From positions 1 to 64,000 of the forward strand of contig WRKM01000002.1 of the NCBI GenBank assembly GCA_009778065.1: a DNA stretch of 64,000 nt. Direction: 5' to 3'. Shown here in pieces: positions 8,749-16,774 of the stretch (position 1 is its first letter; every line of letters starts with the position of its first letter). The translations under genes were made by a program, and so were the position numbers. Origin of the DNA: Oscillospiraceae bacterium. GTDB lineage: Bacteria; Bacillota; Clostridia; Oscillospirales; Ruminococcaceae. Under the pieces are notes generated by a model that was given only the letters and a program-made list of their open reading frames with translations, was not told where the DNA came from and did not search any database.

Positions 8749-8828
8749 TTAACTGAACAGTCGATGGGTTTTGTCCTATTAGACGGGCGGCTTCGGCGGC
8801 AGCGGGTTTTTCCTGCGGGACAGTAAAA
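8749..8828 (+). promoter_or_regulatory. NiCo (Ni2+/Co2+) riboswitch upstream of a CDF transporter
   Basis: The stretch contains AACTGAACAG, TCGATG, GACGGGCGGC, CGGCGGCAGC and GCGGGACAGT in the order and spacing I recall for characterised NiCo (czcD) aptamers (AACUGARCAG ... GGGACAG). The gene downstream is a cation diffusion facilitator, the usual partner of this class. The 3' end runs into a terminator, consistent with metal-induced antitermination. Confidence 0.78.
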
Positions 8829-8849
8829 TGTTCCGCGGGTTTTTGTTTT
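8812..8849 (+). terminator. Attenuator terminator of the NiCo leader
   Basis: CCTGCGGGACA pairs with TGTTCCGCGGG (two G-U pairs), followed by TTTTTGTTTT. The 5' arm contains the conserved GGGACAG of the aptamer, so aptamer and terminator exclude each other. Confidence 0.75.
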
Positions 8850-8876
8850 CTCGCGGACTTGAATTAAGGAGGCATC

Positions 8877-9767
8877 ATGGAGAACAATGTAAAAACAGCA
8901 AACCGTGTTTCAGTCGTCACAATCATAGTAAACGCCATACTTTCTGCTTTTAAGCTCTTAGCCGGAATTTTGGCAAACTCTGCGGCTATGGTCTCGGACT
9001 CGGTACATAGTATGTCGGACGTTTTCAGCACGTTTATCGTTATTATCGGCGTGAATGTGTCAGGTAAAAAATCCGACAAATCGCATCAGTACGGTCACGA
9101 ACGTTTCGAGTGTGTAGCGTCCATTATTTTAGCTGTTATTTTAGCTATAACAGGATTAGGTATAGGGCAGCGAGCGATAATGAGCATAATAAACGGCGAA
9201 TACGAAGGTATGGAACCGGGGATTCTTGCGCTTATTGCCGCACTTGTATCAATCGGGACGAAAGAATGGATGTACTGGTATACCCGCGCCGCCGCGAAAA
9301 AAACTAACTCAGGAGCATTAATGGCAGACGCATGGCATCACCGCTCGGATGCTATGTCTTCCGTTGGTGCGTTTATCGGGATTCTCGGGGCGAGGCTCGG
9401 ATTCCCCGTACTTGACGCAGTGGCGGGAATTGTAATCTGCGTGTTTATACTTAAAGCCGCTTTAGATATTTTTAAGGACGCCATCAACAAAATGGTGGAC
9501 AAAGCCTGTGACCCTAAAACTATTGCAAAGCTTGAAGCCGTGATTATGGAGCAGTCGGGCGTTATGGGTATTGACCTGCTCAGAACCCGTATATTCGGCT
9601 CGAAAATATATGTCGATATAGAGATTGCGGCAGACGGAAATCTGACTCTTCACGAGGCTCATATTATAGCCGAAAACGTACACGATGCAGTAGAAGAGGG
9701 AATTGACGAGGTAAAGCACTGCATGGTACACGTTAATCCGATGAATAACGAAGAAAAAAATGAATAG
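8877..9767 (+). CDS. Cation diffusion facilitator (CDF) family metal exporter
   Basis: 296 aa. Six-helix CDF membrane domain (about residues 8-205) followed by the cytoplasmic ferredoxin-like dimerisation domain (about 206-285). Metal-site motifs are visible: DSVHSMSD in helix 2 and DAWHHRSDAMSS in helix 5 (HxxxD). The family exports divalent metals by proton antiport. The NiCo riboswitch upstream points to Co2+/Ni2+ efflux (inference). AAGGAGG precedes the ATG. The stop lies about 30 nt before the dnaE ATG, so dnaE may be co-transcribed. Confidence 0.93.
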   Translation: MENNVKTANRVSVVTIIVNAILSAFKLLAGILANSAAMVSDSVHSMSDVFSTFIVIIGVNVSGKKSDKSHQYGHERFECVASIILAVILAITGLGIGQRAIMSIINGEYEGMEPGILALIAALVSIGTKEWMYWYTRAAAKKTNSGALMADAWHHRSDAMSSVGAFIGILGARLGFPVLDAVAGIVICVFILKAALDIFKDAINKMVDKACDPKTIAKLEAVIMEQSGVMGIDLLRTRIFGSKIYVDIEIAADGNLTLHEAHIIAENVHDAVEEGIDEVKHCMVHVNPMNNEEKNE

Positions 9768-9798
9768 GTAAACAGTGAGCAGAAGGGCTGAAAGAAAA

Positions 9799-12700
9799 AT
9801 GGACGGTTTTGTACATCTGCACATTCACACCGAGTACAGTATCCTTGACGGCGCGTGCCGTATAAAGGAACTTGTTCATCGTGTTAAAGAACTCGGACAG
9901 CACGCCGCGGCGATAACCGACCACGGTGTTATGTACGGGTGTGTGGATTTTTATGCAGAGTGTATTAAAAATAACATAAAACCTATTATCGGTTGTGAGG
10001 TCTACGTTGCACAAGGCTCGCGTTTTGACAGAACGGGCAGACGTGACTCTTCTCCCGATGACAGGACGAGGGGGGGGCTATCGCCGTATCACCTTGTTTT
10101 GCTCTGTAAAAATAATGAGGGTTATAAAAATCTTGTAAGACTTGTATCGAACGCCTATATTGAAGGTTTTTACAACAAACCGCGCTGTGATAAAGAAACC
10201 CTGCGCCGCTATTCAAAAGGGTTGATTGCGCTGTCGAGTTGCCTTGCGGGCGAGATTCCGCGGCTTCTTTCCGATGATAAATACGAGCAGGCGAAAAATA
10301 CGGCGTTAGAGTATCAAAGCATATTCGGCGTTGATAATTTTTATATAGAGGTTCAAAACCACGGTCTAAAGGAACAGCGTGACATTCTGCCTCTGCTTTA
10401 TCGCCTCTCTGAAGAGGCGAATATACCTCTGTGTGCAACTAATGATGTACATTATCTCACAAAAGCCGATGCGCCTGTTCAACGTATTTTAACGGCAATC
10501 GCAACAAATACGACAATTGAACAAAAATCAGGGTTCGGCTTTGAGACAGACGAGTTTTATATGAAAAGCGGCGACGAAATGACCGCTTTGTTTAAAAAAG
10601 AAGCCATAACGAATACCATGAAAATCGCGGATATGTGTGATGTCACTTTTAAGTTCGGTGAATACAATCTGCCGTATTTTAAAGAGCAGGGAGTCACCGA
10701 CAACACCGCCTTTTTTAAAGAACAGGTACAAAAAGGACTGCTCAAAAGATACGGCAAGGATTTTTCAAAAGATATTAGCGTCCGAGCAGATTATGAAATA
10801 GAACAAATCGAGAAAATGGGGTTTGTTGATTATTTTTTGATTGTTTCCGATTTCGTAAATTACGCACACAAAAATAATATTCCCGTTGGTCCGGGACGCG
10901 GTTCGGGCGTAGGGAGCTTGTGTGCATATGCACTCGGAATAACTTCTGTTGACCCCATACGTTTCGGGTTATTGTTTGAGCGATTCTTAAACCCCGAAAG
11001 AATAAGTATGCCCGACTTTGATATTGATTTATGTTATCGGCGCAGACAGGAAGTAATAAACTATGTTATCCGTAAGTACGGCTCCGAGCATGTAGCTCAA
11101 ATTATCACGTTCGGTACAATGGCGGCGAGAGCGGCAATCCGTGACGCAGGACGCGCTATGGGTTTACCCTATGGTAAGGTTGACAGCGTGGCAAAACTTA
11201 TCCCTTTTTCAACGAGTTCAAGCATAGCGGCGTCGCTCGAAAGAGAAAAAGAACTGCGTGAAATGAGGGAGCGTGACGGAGAAATCGCAAGCCTTATCAA
11301 TACCGCGCTTAAAATCGAGGGTATGCCGCGGCACGGCTCAATTCATGCGGCGGGCTTGGTCATCACGCGTGAGCCGGTCACCGAATTTGTACCCGTACAA
11401 AAGAATGAAAGTGATTCCATTGAGGTAATAACCCAATACGCTATGGGTAATCTTGAGAAACTCGGACTTCTCAAGATGGATTTTCTCGGACTGCGCTATT
11501 TGACGGTCGCATACGAAACGGCGGCGGCGGTAGGGTTAGAAGCGGAAAGTATTCCCGAAAACGAGCCGCAGGTATACGCCATGCTCTCGCAGGGCGGCAC
11601 AAGCGGCGTATTCCAGTTTGAAAGTGCAGGTATGACAAACCTTCTTATAAAACTCAAGCCTGAAAGTATTGAGGACTTAACGGCGGCTATTTCACTCTAT
11701 CGTCCGGGTCCTATGGCGTCAATACCCCGTTATATTGAAAACCGCCATAATCCCGAAAAAATTCTGTATAAACACCCGCTATTAAAAAAGATTCTTGAGA
11801 TAACCTACGGTTGTGTAGTATATCAGGAACAAGTAATGCAAATTTGCAGAGAGCTTGCAGGTTTTTCTTACGGCAGGGCAGATTTGGTTAGGCGTGCCAT
11901 GAGCAAGAAAAAGCCTGAGATAATGAGAGAAGAACGCAAATCGTTCATAATCGGAGCAAAAGAGAACAATATAGATGAAAAAACAGCTTCAGAGATTTTT
12001 GATGAATTGGCGGGCTTTGCATCATACGCATTTAATAAATCTCACGCCGCCGCATATGCCTGTCTTGCTTATAAAACTGCGTATCTGCGCAGGTATCATT
12101 ATAACGAATATATGGCTCGCCTCATGACGAGTGTACTTGAAAACACGAATAAACTAACTGAATACATTTCCGAGTGTGCCAAGCACGAAGGTCGGGGAGT
12201 AAAAATCCTGCCGCCCGATGTAAATAAAAGCTTGCTTGAATTTTCTATCGAAAATGAAGGTATAAGATTCGGACTGCTCGCTGTAAAAAACCTCGGAGCC
12301 GGGGTTATAAACGAGATAGTCAAAGAACGCGTAAATGGTGAATTTCTTTCGCTCTATGATTTTTGTAAACGGCTTTCGGGCAGAGAGCTTAATAAACGAG
12401 CCGTTGAAGCCCTGATAAAATCGGGTTCTCTCGACAGCTTTGGGCATAAACGCCGCGCCATGATTATGATATATGAGGAAATTCTCGACAAAATTTCTTT
12501 GAGCAGGTCGGGAGGAGTCGAGGGACAGCTTGACTTTTTTGACGTCTTGGGGAAAGAAAAAGATACTGAGGCTGTTTTTAAAATGCCTGATGTTCCGGAA
12601 TTCGACAGTATGATGCTTTTACAGATGGAAAAAGAGAGCCTCGGTATTTATGTTTCGGGACACCCCATAGAGAAATATGATTCATATGCACGGCTTCATG

Positions 12701-13251
12701 GTTTTTTACAAATAAGAGTAATTCTGGCGGGTGCATCGGAAAAGAGCGATGGACTGCGCGATAATGACAGCGTTTGCATCATAGCCATGCTTGTCTCTAA
12801 AAAGCAGTTTGTTACAAAAGCGGGAAAAACTATGTGTTTCACCGAATTTGAAGATAAAACAGGAAAAATAGAGGGTATAATTTTCAACGACCTGTATGAA
12901 AAAGAAACTGAAAATCTTAAAACGGGCGAAATTTACGCACTTTTCGGCAATATTTCCACAAAAGAGGAAGAAGATGCAAAAATTATCATTAAAAGGCTCC
13001 AAAAAGCGAAAACATTGCAAATAGGCGAGTTTGATTCTCTGTATATTAATTTAGCTTCAAACGAAACCGAGAAAATGGCTCGGATTACTCAAACCCTTTT
13101 AAGATATGAGGGGACGCAAAAGGTAAGAATTTGTTTTTCGGACACCCGCGAGGTAAAACGCCCAAAGGGCATTTCAGGGGTAAATATAACAAAGGATTTG
13201 CTTGTTGAGCTTGAAAAATTATGCGGAAAACCGAATATTAAACTAAAATAA
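9799..13251 (+). CDS. dnaE: DNA polymerase III alpha subunit
   Basis: 1150 aa from ATG 9799, which gives the family-typical start MDGFVHLHIHTEYSILDGA; a GTG at 9775 would add 8 residues. Domain order: PHP domain (HLHIHTEYS, ITDHG), polymerase palm with VGPGRGSGVGSL and the catalytic aspartates in MPDFDIDL, fingers with YRPGPMASIPRYI and YGCVVYQEQVMQI, helix-hairpin-helix region, and a C-terminal OB fold (IIAMLVSKKQFVTKAGKTMCFTEFEDKTG). This is the replicative polymerase of the DnaE type. No exonuclease insertion is present, distinguishing it from PolC. AGAAGG at 9781-9786 is a plausible SD. Confidence 0.96.
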   Translation: MDGFVHLHIHTEYSILDGACRIKELVHRVKELGQHAAAITDHGVMYGCVDFYAECIKNNIKPIIGCEVYVAQGSRFDRTGRRDSSPDDRTRGGLSPYHLVLLCKNNEGYKNLVRLVSNAYIEGFYNKPRCDKETLRRYSKGLIALSSCLAGEIPRLLSDDKYEQAKNTALEYQSIFGVDNFYIEVQNHGLKEQRDILPLLYRLSEEANIPLCATNDVHYLTKADAPVQRILTAIATNTTIEQKSGFGFETDEFYMKSGDEMTALFKKEAITNTMKIADMCDVTFKFGEYNLPYFKEQGVTDNTAFFKEQVQKGLLKRYGKDFSKDISVRADYEIEQIEKMGFVDYFLIVSDFVNYAHKNNIPVGPGRGSGVGSLCAYALGITSVDPIRFGLLFERFLNPERISMPDFDIDLCYRRRQEVINYVIRKYGSEHVAQIITFGTMAARAAIRDAGRAMGLPYGKVDSVAKLIPFSTSSSIAASLEREKELREMRERDGEIASLINTALKIEGMPRHGSIHAAGLVITREPVTEFVPVQKNESDSIEVITQYAMGNLEKLGLLKMDFLGLRYLTVAYETAAAVGLEAESIPENEPQVYAMLSQGGTSGVFQFESAGMTNLLIKLKPESIEDLTAAISLYRPGPMASIPRYIENRHNPEKILYKHPLLKKILEITYGCVVYQEQVMQICRELAGFSYGRADLVRRAMSKKKPEIMREERKSFIIGAKENNIDEKTASEIFDELAGFASYAFNKSHAAAYACLAYKTAYLRRYHYNEYMARLMTSVLENTNKLTEYISECAKHEGRGVKILPPDVNKSLLEFSIENEGIRFGLLAVKNLGAGVINEIVKERVNGEFLSLYDFCKRLSGRELNKRAVEALIKSGSLDSFGHKRRAMIMIYEEILDKISLSRSGGVEGQLDFFDVLGKEKDTEAVFKMPDVPEFDSMMLLQMEKESLGIYVSGHPIEKYDSYARLHGFLQIRVILAGASEKSDGLRDNDSVCIIAMLVSKKQFVTKAGKTMCFTEFEDKTGKIEGIIFNDLYEKETENLKTGEIYALFGNISTKEEEDAKIIIKRLQKAKTLQIGEFDSLYINLASNETEKMARITQTLLRYEGTQKVRICFSDTREVKRPKGISGVNITKDLLVELEKLCGKPNIKLK

Positions 13252-13271
13252 AACCAAATATCCAAAAAGAC

Positions 13272-13301
13272 TTGACGGTTTTATTAAAAAAATGTTATTA
13301 T
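13272..13301 (+). promoter_or_regulatory. Promoter of pfkA
   Basis: TTGACG (13272-13277), 18-bp spacer, TATTAT (13296-13301). A small hairpin CGAAAC-GTA-GTTTCG lies just downstream at 13311-13325, within the 5' UTR. Confidence 0.65.
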
Positions 13302-13352
13302 AGTAGTGGCGAAACGTAGTTTCGTTTGTATAAGTCAGACTGGAGAAAAGCA

Positions 13353-14312
13353 ATGAAGAAAATCGGAATATTAACAAGCGGCGGGGACGCTCCCGGCATG
13401 AACGCCGCTATCAGAGCGGTGACAAGAACCGCCCTGAAAAACGGCATGACGGTCATGGGTGTACGCAGGGGGTACAACGGGCTTATCAACGGCGATATGG
13501 TTGCCCTTGAGATTCGCAGTGTGTCGGACATAATCCAGAGGGGCGGTACAATCCTTTACACTGCTCGGTGCGATGAGTTTCGCTTTGAAGAAGGGTTGCA
13601 AAAAGCTAAAGCCACCTGCATAAGAGAAGGTATTGAGGGGCTTGTGGTCATAGGCGGTGACGGTTCTTTCCGCGGGGCAGGGGATTTATCGGCACGCGGG
13701 ATTCCTTGTATTGCTTTACCGGGAACGATAGACAACGATATAGCTATGACCGATTATACGATAGGTTATGACACGGCAATGAACACTGCGATGGCGTTAA
13801 TAGATAAACTGCGTGATACTACGCAAAGCCATGACCGTTGCTCCGTAGTCGAAGTAATGGGCAGACATGCGGGTCATATCGCGGTGAATACGGGGATAGC
13901 CTGCGGAGCCACGCATATCATAGCGGAAGAGGTTCCGTTTACGGTAGACGATGTGATAGAGCGTATACAGAGTACCCAGACTACAGGTAAGCATCACTTC
14001 ATAATAGTTGTGTCCGAGGGAATAGGAAACTCGCAGGAAATAGCAAAGAAAATAGAGCAAGCCACAGGAGTGGAAAGCCGTGCGACTATTCTCGGTCATG
14101 TACAAAGGGGCGGCGCGCCTACTGTACGCGACAGGGTTGTGGCGAGCCATATGGGGCATTACGCCGTTGAACTTTTGGTTAACGGCTACAGCAACCGTGT
14201 GGTGGGTATGAGAAACGGAAACATGGTAGACTTCGATATAAAGGAAGCACTGGCGATGAAAAAATCCTTTGAAAACGACCTATATCGAATAGCTATGGAT
14301 ATTAGTTTCTAA
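13353..14312 (+). CDS. pfkA: ATP-dependent 6-phosphofructokinase
   Basis: 319 aa from ATG 13353, preceded by TGGAG; this is the normal length of bacterial PfkA. Phosphorylates fructose-6-phosphate in glycolysis. Motifs: ILTSGGDAPGMNAAIRA (ATP binding), GGDGSFRGA (Gly-Gly-Asp-Gly implies ATP rather than PPi use), PGTIDNDIAMTDYTIGYDTA with the catalytic Asp, EVMGRHAGHIA, and LGHVQRGGAPT. The effector-site residues are typical of the allosteric bacterial tetramer. It has its own promoter and follows dnaE by about 100 bp, a gene order common in Firmicutes. Confidence 0.97.
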   Translation: MKKIGILTSGGDAPGMNAAIRAVTRTALKNGMTVMGVRRGYNGLINGDMVALEIRSVSDIIQRGGTILYTARCDEFRFEEGLQKAKATCIREGIEGLVVIGGDGSFRGAGDLSARGIPCIALPGTIDNDIAMTDYTIGYDTAMNTAMALIDKLRDTTQSHDRCSVVEVMGRHAGHIAVNTGIACGATHIIAEEVPFTVDDVIERIQSTQTTGKHHFIIVVSEGIGNSQEIAKKIEQATGVESRATILGHVQRGGAPTVRDRVVASHMGHYAVELLVNGYSNRVVGMRNGNMVDFDIKEALAMKKSFENDLYRIAMDISF

Positions 14313-14336
14313 TCCGGAGACGGTTTAATTAAAATT

Positions 14337-14432
14337 ACAGAGTAGAAAAGCAAGCGTTAAGTGTTTCGGGGATGGAGAGTTGCCCCGAAAACGAAGGGTT
14401 TAAATCCGCGGTTTGTTTTTCGCGCTCGCTGT
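14337..14432 (+). promoter_or_regulatory. Tetrahydrofolate (THF) riboswitch
   Basis: Matches the remembered THF-I consensus: GAGTAGA, GCGTTAAGTG, GGGATGG, CCCCGAAAACGAAGGG, AAATCCGCGG, closed by ACAG (14337-14340) and CTGT (14429-14432). The next gene is a folate-type ECF substrate component, the usual partner in Firmicutes. Confidence 0.88.
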
Positions 14433-14443
14433 ACATAATGATT

Positions 14444-14483
14444 AGGAATGAGACCATTCCTCTTTGTTGATGTGCAAAGGAGG
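14444..14483 (+). promoter_or_regulatory. Alternative hairpins that hide or free the folT Shine-Dalgarno
   Basis: AGGAATG (14444-14450) can pair with CATTCCT (14455-14461). Alternatively CCTCTTTG (14459-14466) can pair with CAAAGGAGG (14475-14483), which contains the SD. Both use CCT at 14459-14461, so they exclude each other. This is a plausible translational output for the THF aptamer just upstream. Confidence 0.6.
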
Positions 14484-14491
14484 AAGGTTTT

Positions 14492-15097
14492 ATGAAAATT
14501 TTATCAATGTTCCGCGCTTCGGCGAGGGAGCTTAAAAGCCCTTTGTGCCTGTCCGTGACAGGTCTCTTAATCGCAATGTATGTAATCTTAAATATGTTTG
14601 TGAGAATAGAGCCTTTTGAAGGTGTAAAAATCACCTTCAATTACTTACCGCTTTCGGTTATCGGTATGCTTTACGGACCCGTAGTTTCTACTGTAGCGGC
14701 TGTGGCATGTGACATAATCGCACCTCTTTTCGAGGGACGGGCTCTTTCGTATTGGCTGATTCCGAGCAGGATGGCTGAAGGTTTTATTTACGGTTTTTTT
14801 CTTTATAATATAAAAATAGAAAAAAACAAAGTCTTTTTAGCTGTGAGTTCTTTTAAAATCATCGCGGCAAGGGTTTTGGCTATGGCTTTGTGTTATCAGA
14901 TTTATAACACGAATGTTTTGTTCTACATCTATGGTATGAGTGAAGATACTTTTAACGCTTATTTTCTTGCGCGGCTTATTAAGAACTTAATACAGTTTCC
15001 GATGGACATTATTTTGATGTTTATGCTGTTACCTGCGATAAATATTGCATATCGCAAAGCTCTGCAAGGTTTCGGCGAAGAGAGGAGAAATTTATGA
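14492..15097 (+). CDS. folT: ECF transporter S component, folate type
   Basis: 201 aa, about six hydrophobic helices. The pattern (LSVTGLLIAMYVILNMF, ITFNYLPLSVIGMLYGPVVSTVAAVACDII) fits the substrate-binding S subunits of energy-coupling-factor transporters. No EcfA/EcfT genes are adjacent, so it probably uses a shared module encoded elsewhere (group II, inference). The THF riboswitch in its leader is the main reason to assign folate. AAAGGAGG precedes the ATG. It overlaps proC by 4 bp (ATGA), so proC is likely co-expressed although functionally unrelated. Confidence 0.85.
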   Translation: MKILSMFRASARELKSPLCLSVTGLLIAMYVILNMFVRIEPFEGVKITFNYLPLSVIGMLYGPVVSTVAAVACDIIAPLFEGRALSYWLIPSRMAEGFIYGFFLYNIKIEKNKVFLAVSSFKIIAARVLAMALCYQIYNTNVLFYIYGMSEDTFNAYFLARLIKNLIQFPMDIILMFMLLPAINIAYRKALQGFGEERRNL

Positions 15098-15915
15098 CAA
15101 CTTTAGGATTTATCGGCGCGGGTAACATGGGTATGGCGTTGATAAAAGGATTCAGTACCAATCGCGAAAAATCGCGTGAAGCTGAAATCTATGTTTATGA
15201 CGCACTCTATGATAAAAGAGAACATATGCGGAATTTAGGTTTTTCCGTGCTTGAAAGTGAGGTAGAGATTGCAAAGACGTGTAAGTATATAGTACTCGCC
15301 TGTAAACCCTTGCAAGTCGCCGAAGTACTCGATAAAATAAAGGAGCATATAACGACGGAGACTGTTTTTATTTCTCTTTGTGCAGGAATTACCGCAGAAT
15401 GTATCCGAGGTGTGACGGATGCAGAAAAAAATAAAATAACAAAAGTGGTTTTAGTCATGCCGAATATGCCCATGCTTCTCGGTGAAGGTGCGAGTGCGTT
15501 ATCTTGTGACGAGTCTGTGAGCAATACAGAATTTGCTTTTGTCCGTTCGGTAATCGAAAGTTGCGGTTGGGTTGAACTCATACCGCGCGATAAAATGAAC
15601 GAAGTAATCTGCATAAATGCCAGTTCTCCCGCATTTATATATCTTTACGCAAAGTATTTCATTGAGTACGCCGAACAAAACGGAATAAACCCTAAGGCGG
15701 CTTTAAACCTGTTTGCGAAGACGTTAATCGGCGCGTCGAAAATGATGACCGATTCGGGTTCCGGTATAGATGCGTTGATTGAACAGGTTTCATCTAAGGG
15801 CGGTACTACGCTCGCGGGTCTCGAAAAGTTTTATTCGGGCGGACTTGAAAAAGTTGTGAAAGACGCTTGTGAAGCGTGTACAAAAAAAGCCTACGAATTA
15901 GGAGCGGAGAAGTAA
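15094..15915 (+). CDS. proC: Pyrroline-5-carboxylate reductase
   Basis: 273 aa. Reduces 1-pyrroline-5-carboxylate to proline with NAD(P)H. The Rossmann motif LGFIGAGNMGMALIKG opens the protein. CKPLQVAEVLDKI and VVLVMPNMPMLLGEGASAL are conserved core segments. The dimerisation domain contains SSPAFIYLYAKYFIEYAEQNG and DSGSGIDALIEQVSSKGGTTLAGLEKF, the proline/substrate-binding loop. Length is normal. Translation is coupled to the upstream folT gene (4-bp overlap), so proC may fall under THF riboswitch control unless an internal promoter exists; none was evident. Confidence 0.95.
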   Translation: MTTLGFIGAGNMGMALIKGFSTNREKSREAEIYVYDALYDKREHMRNLGFSVLESEVEIAKTCKYIVLACKPLQVAEVLDKIKEHITTETVFISLCAGITAECIRGVTDAEKNKITKVVLVMPNMPMLLGEGASALSCDESVSNTEFAFVRSVIESCGWVELIPRDKMNEVICINASSPAFIYLYAKYFIEYAEQNGINPKAALNLFAKTLIGASKMMTDSGSGIDALIEQVSSKGGTTLAGLEKFYSGGLEKVVKDACEACTKKAYELGAEK

Positions 15916-15972
15916 AATAAAACTATCCGAAATAATATCGACTGTCAATAGGTTATATTACATAAAAAGTCG

Positions 15973-16680
15973 TTAGACTCGTCCCTCAAACCGCTCTTTT
16001 AATTTTTGAAGCGCCCTTTTCTCAATCCGGGAAACATAGCTTCGGCTAATTTTGAGTTGCGCCGCTACCTCTCTTTGTGTCATAGCTTTAACCGCGCCGC
16101 GGGTTCCGGTATTTAAGCCGTAACGCTTACTGATTATCAGTTTTTCGCGTTCATCGAGACTTTCGTTTATAAAGGCGTACAGCTTTTTAAAATTAATTAA
16201 TAAATCCACCTCGTCCGCTATATTTACAGGGTCGCTGAATATATCCGCAATCGTGATTTGGTTGCCGTCCTTGTCTGAGTCGATGGGTTCGTTCATATGT
16301 ACTTCTGACTGTTGTTTTTTTACTTTACGGAAGTACATTTTTATTTGGTTGTCGATACATTTGCTCGCATATGTGCTGAAGCTTATATTCTTACTTTTTT
16401 TAAAGGTTTCCGCCGCTTTAATTAGCCCGATAGTTCCTATTGAAATGAGGTCGTCCTGCTCCTTTGAGTCTGAATAGTTTTTCCGCACGATAAAAGCAAC
16501 TAACCTTAAATTATGTACTATCAGTTTATTGCGGGCGAACTCGTCGCCTGCCGCAATTCTTTCGAGGTAATCTTGTTCTTCTTTTTTCGACAACTGCTTC
16601 GGGAACACACTGCCGTTTTCGAGATGGAGTGCGAGAAAAATCAGGTTTTGCAATGCCGTCTGAAATACAACTGAAAACAT
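15973..16680 (-). CDS. sigK: Sporulation sigma factor SigK (pro-sigma-K)
   Basis: 235 aa. Residues 1-25 (MFSVVFQTALQNLIFLALHL) form the hydrophobic pro-sequence typical of pro-sigma-K, with FPKQLSKKEEQDYLERI just after it. Region 2 (NLRLVAFIVRKNY, DDLISIGTIGLIKAAETF, FSTYASKCIDNQIKMYFR) and region 4 (LDEREKLIISKRYGLN, TQREVAAQLKISRSYVSRIEKRALQKL) are complete. SigK directs late mother-cell transcription (cortex and coat). The gene is contiguous, not interrupted by a skin element. GGAGG precedes the ATG but sits in a hairpin. Convergent with proC. Confidence 0.93.
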   Translation of the reverse strand: MFSVVFQTALQNLIFLALHLENGSVFPKQLSKKEEQDYLERIAAGDEFARNKLIVHNLRLVAFIVRKNYSDSKEQDDLISIGTIGLIKAAETFKKSKNISFSTYASKCIDNQIKMYFRKVKKQQSEVHMNEPIDSDKDGNQITIADIFSDPVNIADEVDLLINFKKLYAFINESLDEREKLIISKRYGLNTGTRGAVKAMTQREVAAQLKISRSYVSRIEKRALQKLKERFEGRV

Positions 16681-16685
16681 TATTT

Positions 16686-16728
16686 TAGTCCTCCATAGGT
16701 GATTTTACTCTAAGCCTATGAAGGACTA
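16686..16728 (-). promoter_or_regulatory. Hairpin enclosing the sigK Shine-Dalgarno
   Basis: On the minus strand TAGTCCTTCATAGG (16728-16715), a 15-nt loop, then CCTATGGAGGACTA (16699-16686): a 14-bp stem with one mismatch that buries GGAGG (16694-16690), 9 nt before the sigK ATG. No U-run follows, so it is not a terminator. Translational control is inferred. Confidence 0.65.
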
Positions 16729-16774
16729 ATTGTCATTTATTACCGATTTTTGTATTGATTTATTTAAAATTTAT

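Noticed and set aside
15973-16680. Possible skin element in sigK
   Set aside because: The coding sequence is continuous from pro-sequence to region 4; no recombinase is nearby.
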